Of a stretch of 64,000 nt of DNA, positions 1 through 11,310 are shown piece by piece. The notes under the pieces are model-generated. The model was not told the origin of the DNA and made no database searches. It was given only the letters and a program-made list of their open reading frames with translations. Source of the stretch: Terebella lapidaria. Lineage: Eukaryota; Annelida; Polychaeta; Terebellida; Terebellidae. The stretch is taken from the NCBI GenBank assembly GCA_949152475.1, contig OX424555.1, forward strand, positions 58,447,977-58,511,976, given 5' to 3'. The number at the start of each line of letters is the position of its first letter. Within the stretch, counting starts at the first letter, position 1. Both the position numbers and the translations under genes were made by a program.

Positions 1-1131
1 ACCAATACAAGAAGTGCTTAATCGCACCATTACTTACATGTACGTTCACTTTACATTGATTGAGAACTAAATACATCTGAATAATATAGCACATGCAAAA
101 ACTGGGTTGTGTGTTGAAAACACGGATTTCTGGCCCTATTGGTCAATATCCCCATTTGTATTATTTGTCAATAAGATCATCATAGAGTCAAATTGTGGCA
201 CTACATGTCAATATACAGCGTATCTCCATATATATTATATATTATCTCGATATATATCATATGTAATTTTATATATGATATTGTATATCAATTTCCATGT
301 CATGGCCCATTTATGGCAATACATATACATATGGACACAGTCAGTAGGTTCTATAAAAGATCTGCATAATTTTTCATTCATATAATCAATTCATAGATCT
401 ATTTTGGGTTCGCCAATGATATACAGAATCATATATCGTATTCCCCTAACGATTCTCTCATTCAACAGGGATGGGGGGGGGGGGGAGTCTCGTTGCAAGT
501 AGGCTACTTGTAAATGATTATAGGCGAATCGATATATTCAAATTTCATGATATGACCCATAACCGCGAACCTTCACCATATCAGGTCACGTCACAGAAAT
601 GGACTCGGGGCAACATATTCTCATCATGATTCAATGCTTGTTTGACCAACCATATGGCTGGGTGATATGCCCTCTATATAATATTGGAAATGATCATGAT
701 ACGTGTATTCATCATGTACTGATAACTGACTAACTAACCTTTTACATTGGTGAGAGTTTGTTGCTTGTTTGACCAACCATATGGCTGGGTGATATGCCCT
801 CTATATAATATTGGAAATGATCATGATACGTGTATTCATCATGTACTGATAACTGACTAACTAACCTTTTACATTGGTGAGAGTTTGTTGATGAAAAACA
901 AAATTCCTGTGTGGCCATGACATTTGATATGAATGACCGCTTACGACTTTTTTTTTTTTTAGCTATTTCATTGCCTGGTGACTGTTCCGTCTACATATAG
1001 TTTGGAATGGTTACTTACAAAGTACAACGAGCCTATTGCTACCACTACAATATGATATGACCAGCTATGACTGCTACAAACATGAACAAGTGTTGAAACC
1101 GAAGGAGTGGGTCAAACTATGAGTTCAAGTG
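1..1131. other. AT-rich non-coding stretch
   Basis: No gene is supported here. The stretch is AT-rich, with TATATAT-like low-complexity sequence around 220-330 and a run of G near 473-486. The only clear structure is the tandem duplication at 635-888, listed separately. Confidence 0.6.
635..888. repeat. Tandem duplication, 2 x 127 bp
   Basis: Copy 1 is 635-761 and copy 2 is 762-888. By eye the two copies are identical along their full length, beginning TGCTTGTTTGACC and ending GAGAGTTTGT. Perfect identity means a very recent tandem duplication or an assembly artefact. It contains no gene. Confidence 0.95.
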
Positions 1132-1653
1132 TTACTCTAGTTCCGTGCGGATTTCTTCAAGAAGTTGATCCATGCGATTTTGACCTTTCCAGCTTTTATT
1201 GTTCAGGATTTCTGGGTCCTGAAGGAATTTGCCGCATCCCCAAATTCTGTCACCACTTGCTTCCACGATTTTCTTTGAAGCTGTTCTGAGCAGTACTTCT
1301 TTCAAATTGCCATTCTGTGAGAATTTAGCATGTAGCGCTTCTCTCATGTGAGTCTCAGGCTCCCAATCCTGCTTAGTCATGGGTAGTGATTCACCGAGAG
1401 ACTTCATGAGTGCTGGGTCTGTAGTTGTCATAATTTTCATGGCAATTTTGGTCTCACCGACGTGGATAGCTTTTTGTTGCTGGTAATATTGCTCAGAACA
1501 ACAGTAGTTGGTGTCATTTAGAGTGAAGTTACATCGGTAGAAGTTGCTGAGGGGTGATAGTATGTATGAGTATGTATATCCAGAGAACCAGTAGCGATTA
1601 ATTCGGTGTCCGTGTAAAATACCATGATGAAAATACAAATTTATTTGTATCAC
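1132..1653 (-). CDS. NADAR-domain protein (YbiA-like N-glycosidase fold)
   Basis: The minus-strand frame has 173 codons. From about residue 33 to the end it reads as a NADAR domain: SPLSNFYRC near the start, then CSEQYYQQQKA, then MREALHAKFSQN, and ASGDRIWGCGK followed by SWKGQN near the C terminus. These are the family's conserved blocks. Known members cleave N-glycosidic bonds of ADP-ribosyl or riboflavin-pathway intermediates, and some remove ADP-ribose from guanine in DNA. The domain is complete at about 140 residues, ending a few residues after LLEEIRTELE. The first 30 or so residues look unlike the family, so the true start or an upstream exon is uncertain. In marine invertebrates NADAR domains also occur near or within retroelements, so a mobile origin cannot be excluded. 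The nearest LINE (2.9-4.9 kb) lies on the other strand and is a separate element. Confidence 0.75.
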   Translation of the reverse strand: MIQINLYFHHGILHGHRINRYWFSGYTYSYILSPLSNFYRCNFTLNDTNYCCSEQYYQQQKAIHVGETKIAMKIMTTTDPALMKSLGESLPMTKQDWEPETHMREALHAKFSQNGNLKEVLLRTASKKIVEASGDRIWGCGKFLQDPEILNNKSWKGQNRMDQLLEEIRTELE

Positions 1654-2264
1654 GAAATATTTTTCTCTCTGTGATCGAAGAATGACATATGGTCATGATG
1701 TCTCATGCAAAATAGTGCTATTATACTAGCAATATACTGTTACATATGTCGACCGATGATTTTAGTTGCAGTTTATCGTTTTTGTTATCATTATTGGACA
1801 CAGCATTAAAAAAAATCCATGAACAGAGCTTTTTACAATGGCATGAACATGTACAATATTTCAAATAGGGTAATGTGATTTTGACACTGTAAATGTCGTA
1901 TGTCGGAAATTGCTCCCATTCCTGAAGAAAAATCAATTTTGATCAAGAGTTCAGTAACTTAATGGCGGTCGCAGGCGCCGCCAGATGTCACCGTTTGGCA
2001 TTACATGGAACTCACTATATTCAACATACTCATATAAGGTTTAGGGCCAACAAAAAATGTTCCAATTTTATTTATTATTATTATTATTATTTTTTTTTTT
2101 TTTTCTTTTTACAAAATTTAGTTCTTTTACACGTGTGATGTCTGCAAAGGACAAATGATCACTCAACAGGTCCGGCGAAAATGACCTGCTATGTTGCTCT
2201 TTAGTACGACGGAGCATTAGGGCCATAACAGAGAGCCCAAAATACTATAGTAGACATTTTTTAG
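1654..2264. other. Non-coding, poly-T tract
   Basis: I see no gene. A TTA-rich tract runs into poly-T at about 2068-2108, which may be the reversed tail of an old retroposed sequence, but no body is recognisable. Confidence 0.5.
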
Positions 2265-2560
2265 TCGCTGGAATTAGAAGTACGTCACGGCTTTTTAGGC
2301 ATTTTCTGGTATTAAGTTATGGTACAAAGTTTTCTGAGACTAGGATTACGTCACGGTTTTCTAGGCGCTGGGAATAGGAGTACGTCATGGTTTCCAAGCT
2401 CTGGGGCTGAGGGTGGTTTCCTATAGGCGTTGGGGCTAGGAGTCAGTCATTGTTTTCTAGGCACCGGGACTAGGAGTACGTCACGTCTTTCTAGGCGCTG
2501 GGGCTAGCAGTACGTCATGATTCGCTAAATGATGGAAATAGGAGTACGTCACAGTTATTC
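2265..2560. repeat. Degenerate minisatellite with TACGTCAC cores
   Basis: About seven degenerate units of roughly 35-50 bp share the pattern TAGGCGCTGGGACTAGGAG followed by TACGTCAC or a close variant. The ACGTCA word recurs in most units, so the array concentrates CRE-like half sites (see findings). No coding potential. Confidence 0.7.
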
Positions 2561-2879
2561 ACTACACACGGTTCACTAATCACTTCGTTTTCAAATGGCT
2601 ACACCCATATCACACTGCAATTATCCGCCGGACGTTAACTGACCTAAATCTATTGGCCTTGGGTTCAGGTAATTATTATAATTGACTTTCTAAGCACTCT
2701 TTATTACCAGCGAACACTGAATAAACGTTTAGTACACCTATCCACGTACTATTGTACGACGCCGGATATGACGTCAAAAAATTGTGGTGGTCCTAAAATT
2801 AGATACAAAAATACTTGTGAGAATTGTGAGCAGAGTTCAAACGAAAAAATTAGCACCTGGATTCCATCTAGACTATGAG
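2561..2879. other. Non-coding spacer
   Basis: Nothing recognisable lies between the minisatellite and the LINE. The last few tens of bases may already belong to the LINE, whose 5' boundary I cannot fix exactly. Confidence 0.4.
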
Positions 2880-4920
2880 TAATACATACAATTCTGTAAA
2901 GAAAATGATAACGACGGTATACTGTTGCTCATAGATTTTGAGAAAGCTTTTGACTCCATAGAGTGGGCATACATTCAGAAGGCGTTGCATATGTATAATT
3001 TTGGTGATAATTTCATTCAATGGTTTCACATAATTTACAATAATTCGCAAAGTTGTGTCATAAATAATGGACACTATTCTCCTTTTTTTGAATTAGGACG
3101 GGGATGTCGACAAGGAGATCCACTGTCTCCATATATATTTATTTTAGCAATTGAGCCCTTGGCACAATACATCATAAATAACCAAAATATACAAGGGGTA
3201 GGAATAGGACATAATGAAATCAAAATTGGCATGTACGCAGATGATACTTTTTTAACACTAAATGGAAATCCAAAATGCATTGAGACTACTTTAAAAACGT
3301 TTGAAAATTTTCAGGTGATATCTGGTCTAAAGATGAATGCGGACAAAACCGAAATAATCAAACTAGGGAATACTACGAGGGGTGGCTCATGTCCTGTTTT
3401 CAAAAAACCTTATACAGATACCTTCAAACTTTTAGGAATACGTTTCCACACTGATTTGTCCAAATTGCAGGAGTTGAATTATGGGGATAAAATAATAACT
3501 GCAAAGAATGTTATAAAATTCTATCAGTGTCAAGGGCTAAGCATAGCAGGGAGAATAAATGTAATTAAAATGCATATTTTACCTAAATTCATAAATATTC
3601 TGACAGTATTACCCAGACCAGATCAATTCTATATCAACCAGCTAAATAAATTATTTTTGAATTTTGTATGGAATGACAAGCGCCCCAAAATACAAATGAA
3701 TTCACTCATACAGGACTTTGCTTCGGGTGGATTGAAAATGATCCATTTTGAATCCTTCTGTACAGCAATGAGATTGACATGGATTAAAAAAATTAAGACA
3801 TGTTCGGATCACAATTCATGGAAAATAATCGCAAAAACAAATCTAAGGGTAGATATTAACTTTCTATTTGAGGGTTCGATAGATTTTATCAAAATGAAAA
3901 TGAAACCAGTTAAAAACGTCTTTTGGAAAGAAATAACTGACGCATGGATAAATTATACTGGTCGCCTTCATAAAAATTACGATAATGAATATGTGTCTGC
4001 CCAGGTAATTTGGTACACGAAATATATTAAAAACCAAAATTTATTGGTCAGGACGAATGAATTTTTGTTAAAAGAGTTAATATATTTTAAAGATCTTTAT
4101 GATTCACAAACAAAGAAAATATTGAGCCGAAATGAAATTCATTCAAGATATTCCATTTCTTTTAATTCTTTGGATTACATGAGTCTCATCCATTCAGTTC
4201 CAAGAAACGTACAGAACGATATTTCAAAAAATCAGTCCGATGAGTGTAAACCTCCCATTAGTGATGTTACATCACAGCAAAAAGTTTGTAAATATGTATA
4301 TGGGAAATTAGTATCCCAAATGCCATATGGCGATAAATATAAAGAAAAATGGTATCGGGATATAAAAAGCACATTTGATGACCAACTCTGGAAATTTATT
4401 TTCTTGCTACCAAGAAATATTTCTCAGGATACAACTATACATAGTTTTCAATACAAAATAATTCATCGCATCCTACCAACGAACAAATTACTCCACTTAT
4501 ATCAAATACGCGACGACCCATATTGTGAATGCTGCCACGGCATAATAGAAGATTTAGTACATTTTTTCCATTTATGCCCCGAAAAGCATTTTAATTTGTA
4601 TCCGTACATAAATTCCGAAAATATTGTTCTTGGGATTTTTCATGAAAATTCCAATAAAGATCTAGAAAACACAATAATTTTAATTATTAAACGTTACTTC
4701 TATACAAAGAAATGGAAAGATGGTAAATATAATACCTTTGAAGCACTGAGATATATAAGGAATATAATGAAATTAGAAGTGAATTTTACTTGTCCGAAAC
4801 AGAGGGCAAAGAATATTACAAAATGGGCCCCCTTGGTTGATAAGTTGTCGCATATGTAAATACATGAATTTTTCTAAAAACTTCGTCCAAACCTATGCGA
4901 ACAAAAAAAAAAAAAAAAAA
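2880..4920 (+). mobile_element. 5'-truncated L1/Tx1-like LINE with long RT frame
   Basis: A non-LTR retrotransposon cut off at its 5' end. The open frame runs uninterrupted from about 2883 to the stop at 4857-4859, some 650 codons. It starts inside the reverse transcriptase just before motif A (DFEKAFDS), then has RQGDPLSP and the catalytic YADDT (about 3235-3250). The C-terminal part has the cysteine/histidine knuckle CECCHGIIEDLVHFFHLCP (about 4527-4580), typical of L1-Tx1 elements. A short 3' UTR ends in a run of about 18 A at 4903-4920, the expected tail. A stop lies directly upstream at 2880-2882; the endonuclease, ORF1 and N-terminal RT are missing, so this copy cannot move by itself. 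The long intact frame suggests a recent insertion. No target-site duplication was found. Confidence 0.9.
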
Positions 4921-5790
4921 CGCTGGTTAAAATTCTTAAAAAGTATGTAATGTATGTATGCAGTATGTGTCCCTCTCTTTGAGCATGAATATATTTCCAT
5001 TAAGAGGGCAGTTTCTGGATAGAAATACCAATATATATTAATATATTTCCATGTAATATATCCAACAGTCCCGTAAATGCTATTGTTTTTGAAAAATATT
5101 AATGTATCTGTAATATCTTGAGTGCATATTGTATGTGTTTTTGTTTGCATATATTTGACCACAGTTCCAATGTTTTTGTGTAATCTGTTGGGCAATTTGA
5201 AAAAAAAACCAAACAAAAAAAAAACCATACAATTCGAAAGTGTTCGGGATATGGAATCCAAATGTAATATGATGTTTACCGAAGTGTCCAGTTGATATGT
5301 GCAACAGAGACATTCTCCACCATGATTTAAATGTAGGTAATGTTATGATTTTTCAAGACGCCAGCCGATCAGGGTGGCATGTACACTGAATCTATGACAA
5401 ATATGCAGCAATTGGACAACCCTGAAAGTTGAGATGTATTCCCGAAAAAGCTATTAGTTCGGATATTTATTATTCATTAAAAACGTTACAGATGAATGAA
5501 AACCCTCACACCGTTGAGTGTGGCAAAGATATCGCTACTTATTTAGCTATGGACTGCATATTAGTTCGGATATTTATTATTCATTAAAAACGTTACAGAT
5601 GCATGAAAACCCTCACACCATTGAGTGTGGCAAAGATATCGCTACTTATTTAGCTATGGACTGCATGAAACACATGACACAATGACATGCAAACATATTC
5701 CAACTCTCCTATGTTAACTTCTTTAGAAATTTGACAATTCTGAGAGACAATTTCCATTATTATACGTCGGGTACATCAGAAGACCTACTA
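4921..5790. other. Non-coding spacer downstream of gene A
   Basis: No gene is supported. It contains A-rich tracts near 5200-5225 and the 107-bp tandem duplication at 5453-5666. Confidence 0.5.
5453..5666. repeat. Tandem duplication, 2 x 107 bp
   Basis: Copies 5453-5559 and 5560-5666, each starting ATTAGTTCGGATATTTATT, differ at only about two positions by eye. It lies just beyond the 3' end of gene A and is a recent duplication. Confidence 0.93.
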
Positions 5791-7815
5791 TCATGGACAG
5801 AGCGGTATGTTGCAGCTTTCCCTAAAGGTGAGGATGCTGGTAGTCATGCACCATGGCTGTGGTGAGTTGTCGGGGTTGCGGCAGTAGTTGGCTGCTTCGG
5901 CCAGCGTGTCGTCCGGGAAGTGGTCCGGGTCCTTGTGGAAGTGCAGGTGCGGCAGGTTCCTGTCCCAGCGCTGACATGTGCGACCATTCTCAGTCACACT
6001 CATCGTGCCATTGTACTCGAGTCCTTGGGGAGTCAGCGTACAATCTGCCAAAAGACATTGTAGCGGTTATTTCTCATGTTAATAATTGATTGTTAGCAAA
6101 CCTCTCATATTCGACGGCTAGCTGAAGTTTCCGTAATGGCGCCGGGGCGATTATTTGTCAATAAAGTTTTAACCCCGGCGCTCTTTCAAGACAGGCGCTT
6201 ATTCAAGGGAGGCGCATAATTGACAACAAACTTTTCCAAGTTGAAACTATGATGCCGGTCAATGTCAGTGTCCAGGCCTTTAATCGGCGTTAATGGCAAT
6301 TAGCATTCGAATTTCACCATAAAACCAATCAGTTGATTGCCAATTAGGAGATGTGATTGCAACAGACGACCCTCGGGCGTATGAAGCTTGGTGCGGAAGT
6401 AATTTTGGAGTAATAAATAGAAAACTGTTGTCGAGTGCCAGAAAAATGTCATCAACACTGGGCATACTCGGTTCATATCTCAGAACTACCCCAGTATGTT
6501 TGCATTGAACGGTAGTATCCATCTTATTCCAGTCACACAAAGTTTGCATTGCATAGAAATCGAAAATGTCCAACTCAGGGAAACCCTACTATACCGCAAA
6601 TTACCCATTATAAATTTGAAATTCACATGCACTCGACAGTTAGTAGACCAATTGCCGTAAATTGTTATGCAGTGTTCATACATACTGTTTGTTTCCAGTA
6701 AATTACCAATATAAAGAAAAGCTAAATCAAAGTGCAATTAAAGTGTCCTTTATTTGCACACGGTGTTAATCACTGATATAAACGGTAATTCTTGTGCAAT
6801 GTCGGCGCTCTTTAGAGAGAGGCGCTTATTTGAGGGAGGCGCTCATTCAAGGGAGGCGCTTATTTGTCAAAAAATTTGTACACCCCGGCGCTCAGTCGAG
6901 GGAGGCGCTCTTTAAAGGACAGACGCTTAATCGAGCCATTACCATGATTACGGTATATTCTTTCTCGTTACCAAAAATTTACATGTATATTTTCTTGCCC
7001 TACTCACCCTGGTCACAATCGGGTCCCATCTTCATGACTGGGCAGACCTCACAATTTTGTCCAGTATAGCCTGGCTGGCACCCACATGTGTACCCGATGG
7101 TAGTATACTCACACGTGGAGTTATGCTGGCAGGGTCCACTGGCACACGCGTCGTAAAAGTTGACTGTGCTCGCTATCAGGATACAATAATACCCACATTG
7201 TTCTTATCCCAAAAGCCTATTGAGACCGAGCCGAATAATGATGCTACGAACAATTGGATATCCATTAAATGATTTCTCAAAAGTACATGTATGTATCAAC
7301 CTGTTACCACCAATACGACCATATTTTGATGTGTTCGATCACTAGGCCTTCGTGCAGCTGGTGCAAATTACTGAACCCACAAAACATAGGCCTACCACGA
7401 GCACATGATCAATTGTAATATATTGGGAACACATTAAGTATTACATAGTTCCTAAACATTGTGAAAAAATAGAATTGTACACTGATGAACGATCTGCATG
7501 GGCTGCTATATATGGACTTAACCCTGGCTTACCTTCAGGTCCAAAATACGTGACTCCGACTTCCGGTCGGATGAGTATGTTGCCCGTGGCATTGAGCAGC
7601 TGACATACCCCAACTGCATCTGTCCACTGATAGTTGAAAGCTGAACAGTCGATGTGAGCAACACAGGATATTGCACACATGGACACTGGTCCGACCAAGG
7701 TATCGATGGGCGATATCATTGCGCGGACGTTTGTGCCAAGCTTAGGGATATACAGCTGTGACCAGTAGGAGCCACGCACGTGGTTTGTAAGCACCAAAAT
7801 GCTTAAAATCAGCAT
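5791..7815 (-). CDS. Gene A: secreted PAN-EGF-kringle protein
   Basis: Three exons on the minus strand: 7533-7815 (ATG at 7813-7815), 7008-7163 and 5791-6044 (TGA at 5791-5793). All junctions have GT/AG ends and phase 1, and the lengths 283+156+254 give 230 residues exactly. Exon 1 encodes a hydrophobic signal peptide (about residues 1-15) and a PAN/apple-like domain with the pattern CAISC..CSAFNY..CQLL. Exon 2 encodes one EGF-like domain followed by the tail [11 protein letters not shown], which is shared with genes B and C. Exon 3 is one kringle with all six cysteines ([26 protein letters not shown]). The protein should be extracellular; kringles usually bind proteins or lysine-bearing ligands, and no protease domain follows. 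It lacks the first EGF present in genes B and C. The second intron (6045-7007) holds repeats. The ligand is unknown. Confidence 0.85.
6135..6940. repeat. Paired GGCGCTTATT-rich blocks inside a gene A intron
   Basis: Two blocks, about 6139-6222 and 6806-6936, are built of degenerate short units such as GGGAGGCGCTTATTC. They share the arrangement TTATTTGTCAA, then T-rich sequence, then CCCCGGCGCTC. They bracket about 580 bp of unremarkable sequence and may be the ends of one inserted element. Both lie within the intron between the EGF and kringle exons. Confidence 0.6.
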
Positions 7816-7869
7816 CGCTATGTTGATGTGACAATTTACGACGCTTTCGTTTTTTCAGTTTTGATGACT

Positions 7870-8770
7870 GGAGTGACCGAAAGTGCCGGGTATCGTTCAC
7901 ACAACACGCAAGACAATATCACACGCAAAAGCTTGTAACACAACTCGTGGCGATATACATGTATATACTTTCACCAACAAATGCGTTTGCAGAAAACAAA
8001 GGTTTCACTTGGATTTCTCTCACGTATCGGGGATGAGCACAGTACTGTTTGTCGCACGCCACATAAAAGCAAATACATATGACGACGCTCCGGTGTGCAC
8101 ATATTCATATACACGAACAGGAAGATGTCTTTGTCTGCGCTTTTTTGTCCGGTAGACCAACTAACATTAAGTAGGCTGCTAGTAATGGATGCTTAATGGG
8201 ACCGTATTTACTAAGTATTTGTGACTTTGTCAGGTCGGAATAAACAAACAAGTTATGAATCAGGCATATAAATTCTCGAAAAAAACAACGACCCATGGCT
8301 ATTTATTTCCTTGCCATCCATAACGAATATCGTAGCTGGAATTTGTGATCAACAAATTTTTTTATAATGAATACTTCCGGGGAACAACTAGAAATTCCTC
8401 TTTGTCTAGTTAAAGCATTATGGAGGTTGTGTCGGTTTTGTGGAAAATATGCTTTAAGTTGATTGAGCGATTCCATGAATGTGTTGTTAACACTGAAATG
8501 TTTTGTGTATTATATACTTCATCATCACAATAACCTGTATTGAATTTCAATCAAATACGTTTTCCAGCCAAACACCATATATATCACACTACAGTTTGCA
8601 TATAGGTCTATTATGAAAACAAAGTTGGGAAAAGGGAAACATGTAATGATTATAAACATTTCAGTTTTTGTGGTAATTGATGTTATGAACAGTATATCGT
8701 AAGTGCGGGTTATAGCTATCTTCTCGGATGAACTGGTCAGAATCGATCAAACTATCGATAAAACGTTTGT
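7870..8770. repeat. Duplicated segment, copy 1 (upstream of gene A)
   Basis: This non-coding segment matches 27875-28500 and then 33507-33770 in the same orientation and order. Examples are TATCGTTCAC, TAGGCTGCTAG and ATCAGGCATATAAATTCTCGAAAA near the start, and TGGAGGTTG and TTGATGTTA further on. It places the start of a larger duplication directly upstream of gene A. No second gene A is visible at the other copy. Confidence 0.8.
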
Positions 8771-10662
8771 TGCATATTTCAAAACGACATAAACAGTAAC
8801 GATTCCCTATGTTTCAAGGGGTGGGATTCGCATTTCACCGGGAGTTAGGTGTGAGCTGACATCAGCAGGAAAGATGTACCAATGAACTGGTAGGTTATGT
8901 ACCAAACTGATTATATTGAGCACATAATACGGCGTGTTTTCCTAACTTGGAGAGTTGGGGTTGAAATGTTGTTTGATTGGGCTTTCTGAACGTGTTTCAT
9001 TGTAGGAATTTTACTACCATCATTAAATTAGGTGGTGGCGTTAATAGGTTGAAACAAATATCCAGTCCAGGAGAAAACCGATCTGGAGTTCATGTAGGAT
9101 AAAGTAAGACATGGGCATTTGACCAACACAGCCATGTGTCTCAAGCTTATCTATGCGCTTGATTCCACATGCAACCCACCAATCTTATAATTTGTCAACT
9201 CATTGTGAAAATTTTTATATCTATGTATACATTACAGACGACGCTCAATTCACTAAAGGCTGCAAATGATCGATCATTGGCTTGTATATATGTTTTTCAA
9301 TATCTTCTCAAATTACCACGTTCTAATAAAAAAATCTATGTTATTTTATATTAGAATTATTTTATATGTTATTTTATATTAGAATTTCATAATGACAAGT
9401 TAAAGATTAATGGTTTTATATGTCTATTATATTTGCACGTGTGTTTTTAGTTTACCTGCCTATATGAGCTGATATGCTATATATACTTTTTTGCATTTTT
9501 TTTGTTCTTTGCAGATCTTAAAGTTGACTGCAGAAGACCTTAAGTAGTAAATATGAAAGCCTCGTGGCCCTTTACAGACAAAAAGCATATAGATAAGTAT
9601 TAGGTTTGTATGATGAGCATAGTAGTATTATGTTGGATTTTGTGGTGACCCTGAACTTGGCCTTGGAGACTGTAGTGGTTTCCAGGTCACATTTGACATG
9701 TATTATGTTAATTGGCTGCCGCAGACAAATTCAATGGTGACAGATAGGTCTCATGGTTGTATTGTAGGCGACCTTGAACTTGACCTCAAATTACTTCCAG
9801 TATGGCTCAATACGACGTTTGGTCTAAGTCCGCTGGTCAGCTACACCACCAATTATGATATGTTCTGAATAGCCAGTGACGTGTGAAATTGAAACAATAT
9901 ATAAAATATCAACTGCACATCTGCAGGGGCAGTCACTCGTTGCTTTCTGGTGGGTCCTGAGTATATCTCGGGCCATGATCATGATGATGAAGACACTAAT
10001 TGAGCCAGTTGAGTCATACATATGTATCATGACTTGTTGGAAAGTAGTAATTATTTACCACATGTTAAATTGCTTCCGGCCACCTTGAATGTAGCCAATT
10101 GGAATTTATTGCATATTGGGTTGAACTTAGTATAATCATAGAGCAGATGATGAACTTCAAAGTATATGATGAATTCCCTAGCTTTATATTAAGTGTTGGA
10201 TAATTTGCATAAACCTATAAATATATATATATCTATCTATTCAGCCGAAGAGAATTGGTGGAATGGGTATATTATCATTCGTTTCACTACTAGATACGCC
10301 GAGTAACTGAATTACGTTAAATGAAAATATTTAATTACCATACCGAGTGGGCCTCAGTTTTTTTCATACCTCAAATTTCCATCTCAATTTTTTTTTTATT
10401 GAACATTGAGCTGTCATACGATATCAACCAAGAAGAATGATGATAATGCATAACATGGATCCCAGTCGATCGATTCTACTCGAAGACCCCAATTTGCACA
10501 GGAGTGTTAACGGTATTATAATTTATTTGACTATTATATTCGCAGGTGATGTGCATGGGAGGGGGTGATAACCACCTTTGATCATCAATAGGAAGCATGA
10601 CAGCTGATCTATACTATCGAACTCGAACAATATATCCTCATTTGCTCATTAAATATTAACGT
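8771..10662. other. Non-coding stretch upstream of the fusion gene
   Basis: No gene is supported. 9640-9800 contains dispersed-repeat pieces with CCTTGAACTTGACCT-type motifs, also seen at 15.7, 50.1 and 56.1 kb. 9340-9400 has a short TTTTATATTAGAATT repeat. Confidence 0.5.
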
Positions 10663-11230
10663 TTAAATCAGCTGTCTTCGAAAACAGGCAATATTGTTTT
10701 TTAAAACTATATTTCATTATGAGACATGTAAAGTTACTTGAATAAGGCGTGCTCACATCAAATATTGTGACTACAACCAGTTCTTTGGGAGATTTTGCTG
10801 ATTCGACGGTGTTTGATGCGTGAATAAAGGAATAATGATGGAATAACGGAACTATATCCATCACATGCATATGTAAAGAAAGCATAACAATGCAAAATGG
10901 ACTGACAATTTCACGCACACCAAGGTATATCAATGATTATGCTCTCATAATTACAATATATAGGCATATACAAACTGGAAAATGTACTCGATGTTGACTG
11001 TTAAGGGAAGTTTGGGCATTTGCTTACATTCGAGTTTGATTTATACACTTCGTTTGTTTATATACAAAACTGGCATAAACTGTGTGTTGAAACTAATGGA
11101 AATGTAATGGGTTGTAATCTTCAAGATCAATGTGCACATGCTTTGTTGTCTTGTATCAGATGTGTGGCACCAATATTTAATTTTGAAAAAAAAATATTGC
11201 ATACATTCGAAGGCAGTTAATCTGCTTTAA
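10663..11230. mobile_element. TTAA-flanked TIR element (piggyBac-like MITE), copy 1
   Basis: The element is bounded by TTAA at 10663-10666 and 11227-11230 and has imperfect inverted ends: near the left, CTTCGAAAACAGGCAATATT; near the right, the complement of ATTGCATACATTCGAAGGCAG. It has no transposase and is about 568 bp long. TTAA target sites with such ends suggest a piggyBac-type non-autonomous element. Relatives lie at 30711-31264 (full) and as half copies at 21559 and 46735. It sits directly upstream of the fusion gene, so it could lie in that gene's promoter or 5' intron. Confidence 0.75.
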
Positions 11231-11257
11231 TATAAAGTATATAACAATGTTGATCAT

Positions 11258-11270
11258 TTTATTTTGTCAG
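11258..11270 (+). promoter_or_regulatory. Candidate 3' splice site before the fusion gene
   Basis: A pyrimidine-rich run ending TTTTATTTTGTCAG lies about 40 bases before the ATG at 11311. It could be the acceptor of a 5'-UTR intron, so the gene may be intronless only in its coding part. No transcript evidence is available. Confidence 0.35.
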
Positions 11271-11310
11271 GATCTGCTGATGTACTGTGCATAATCTAGT
11301 CCCAAGAATT

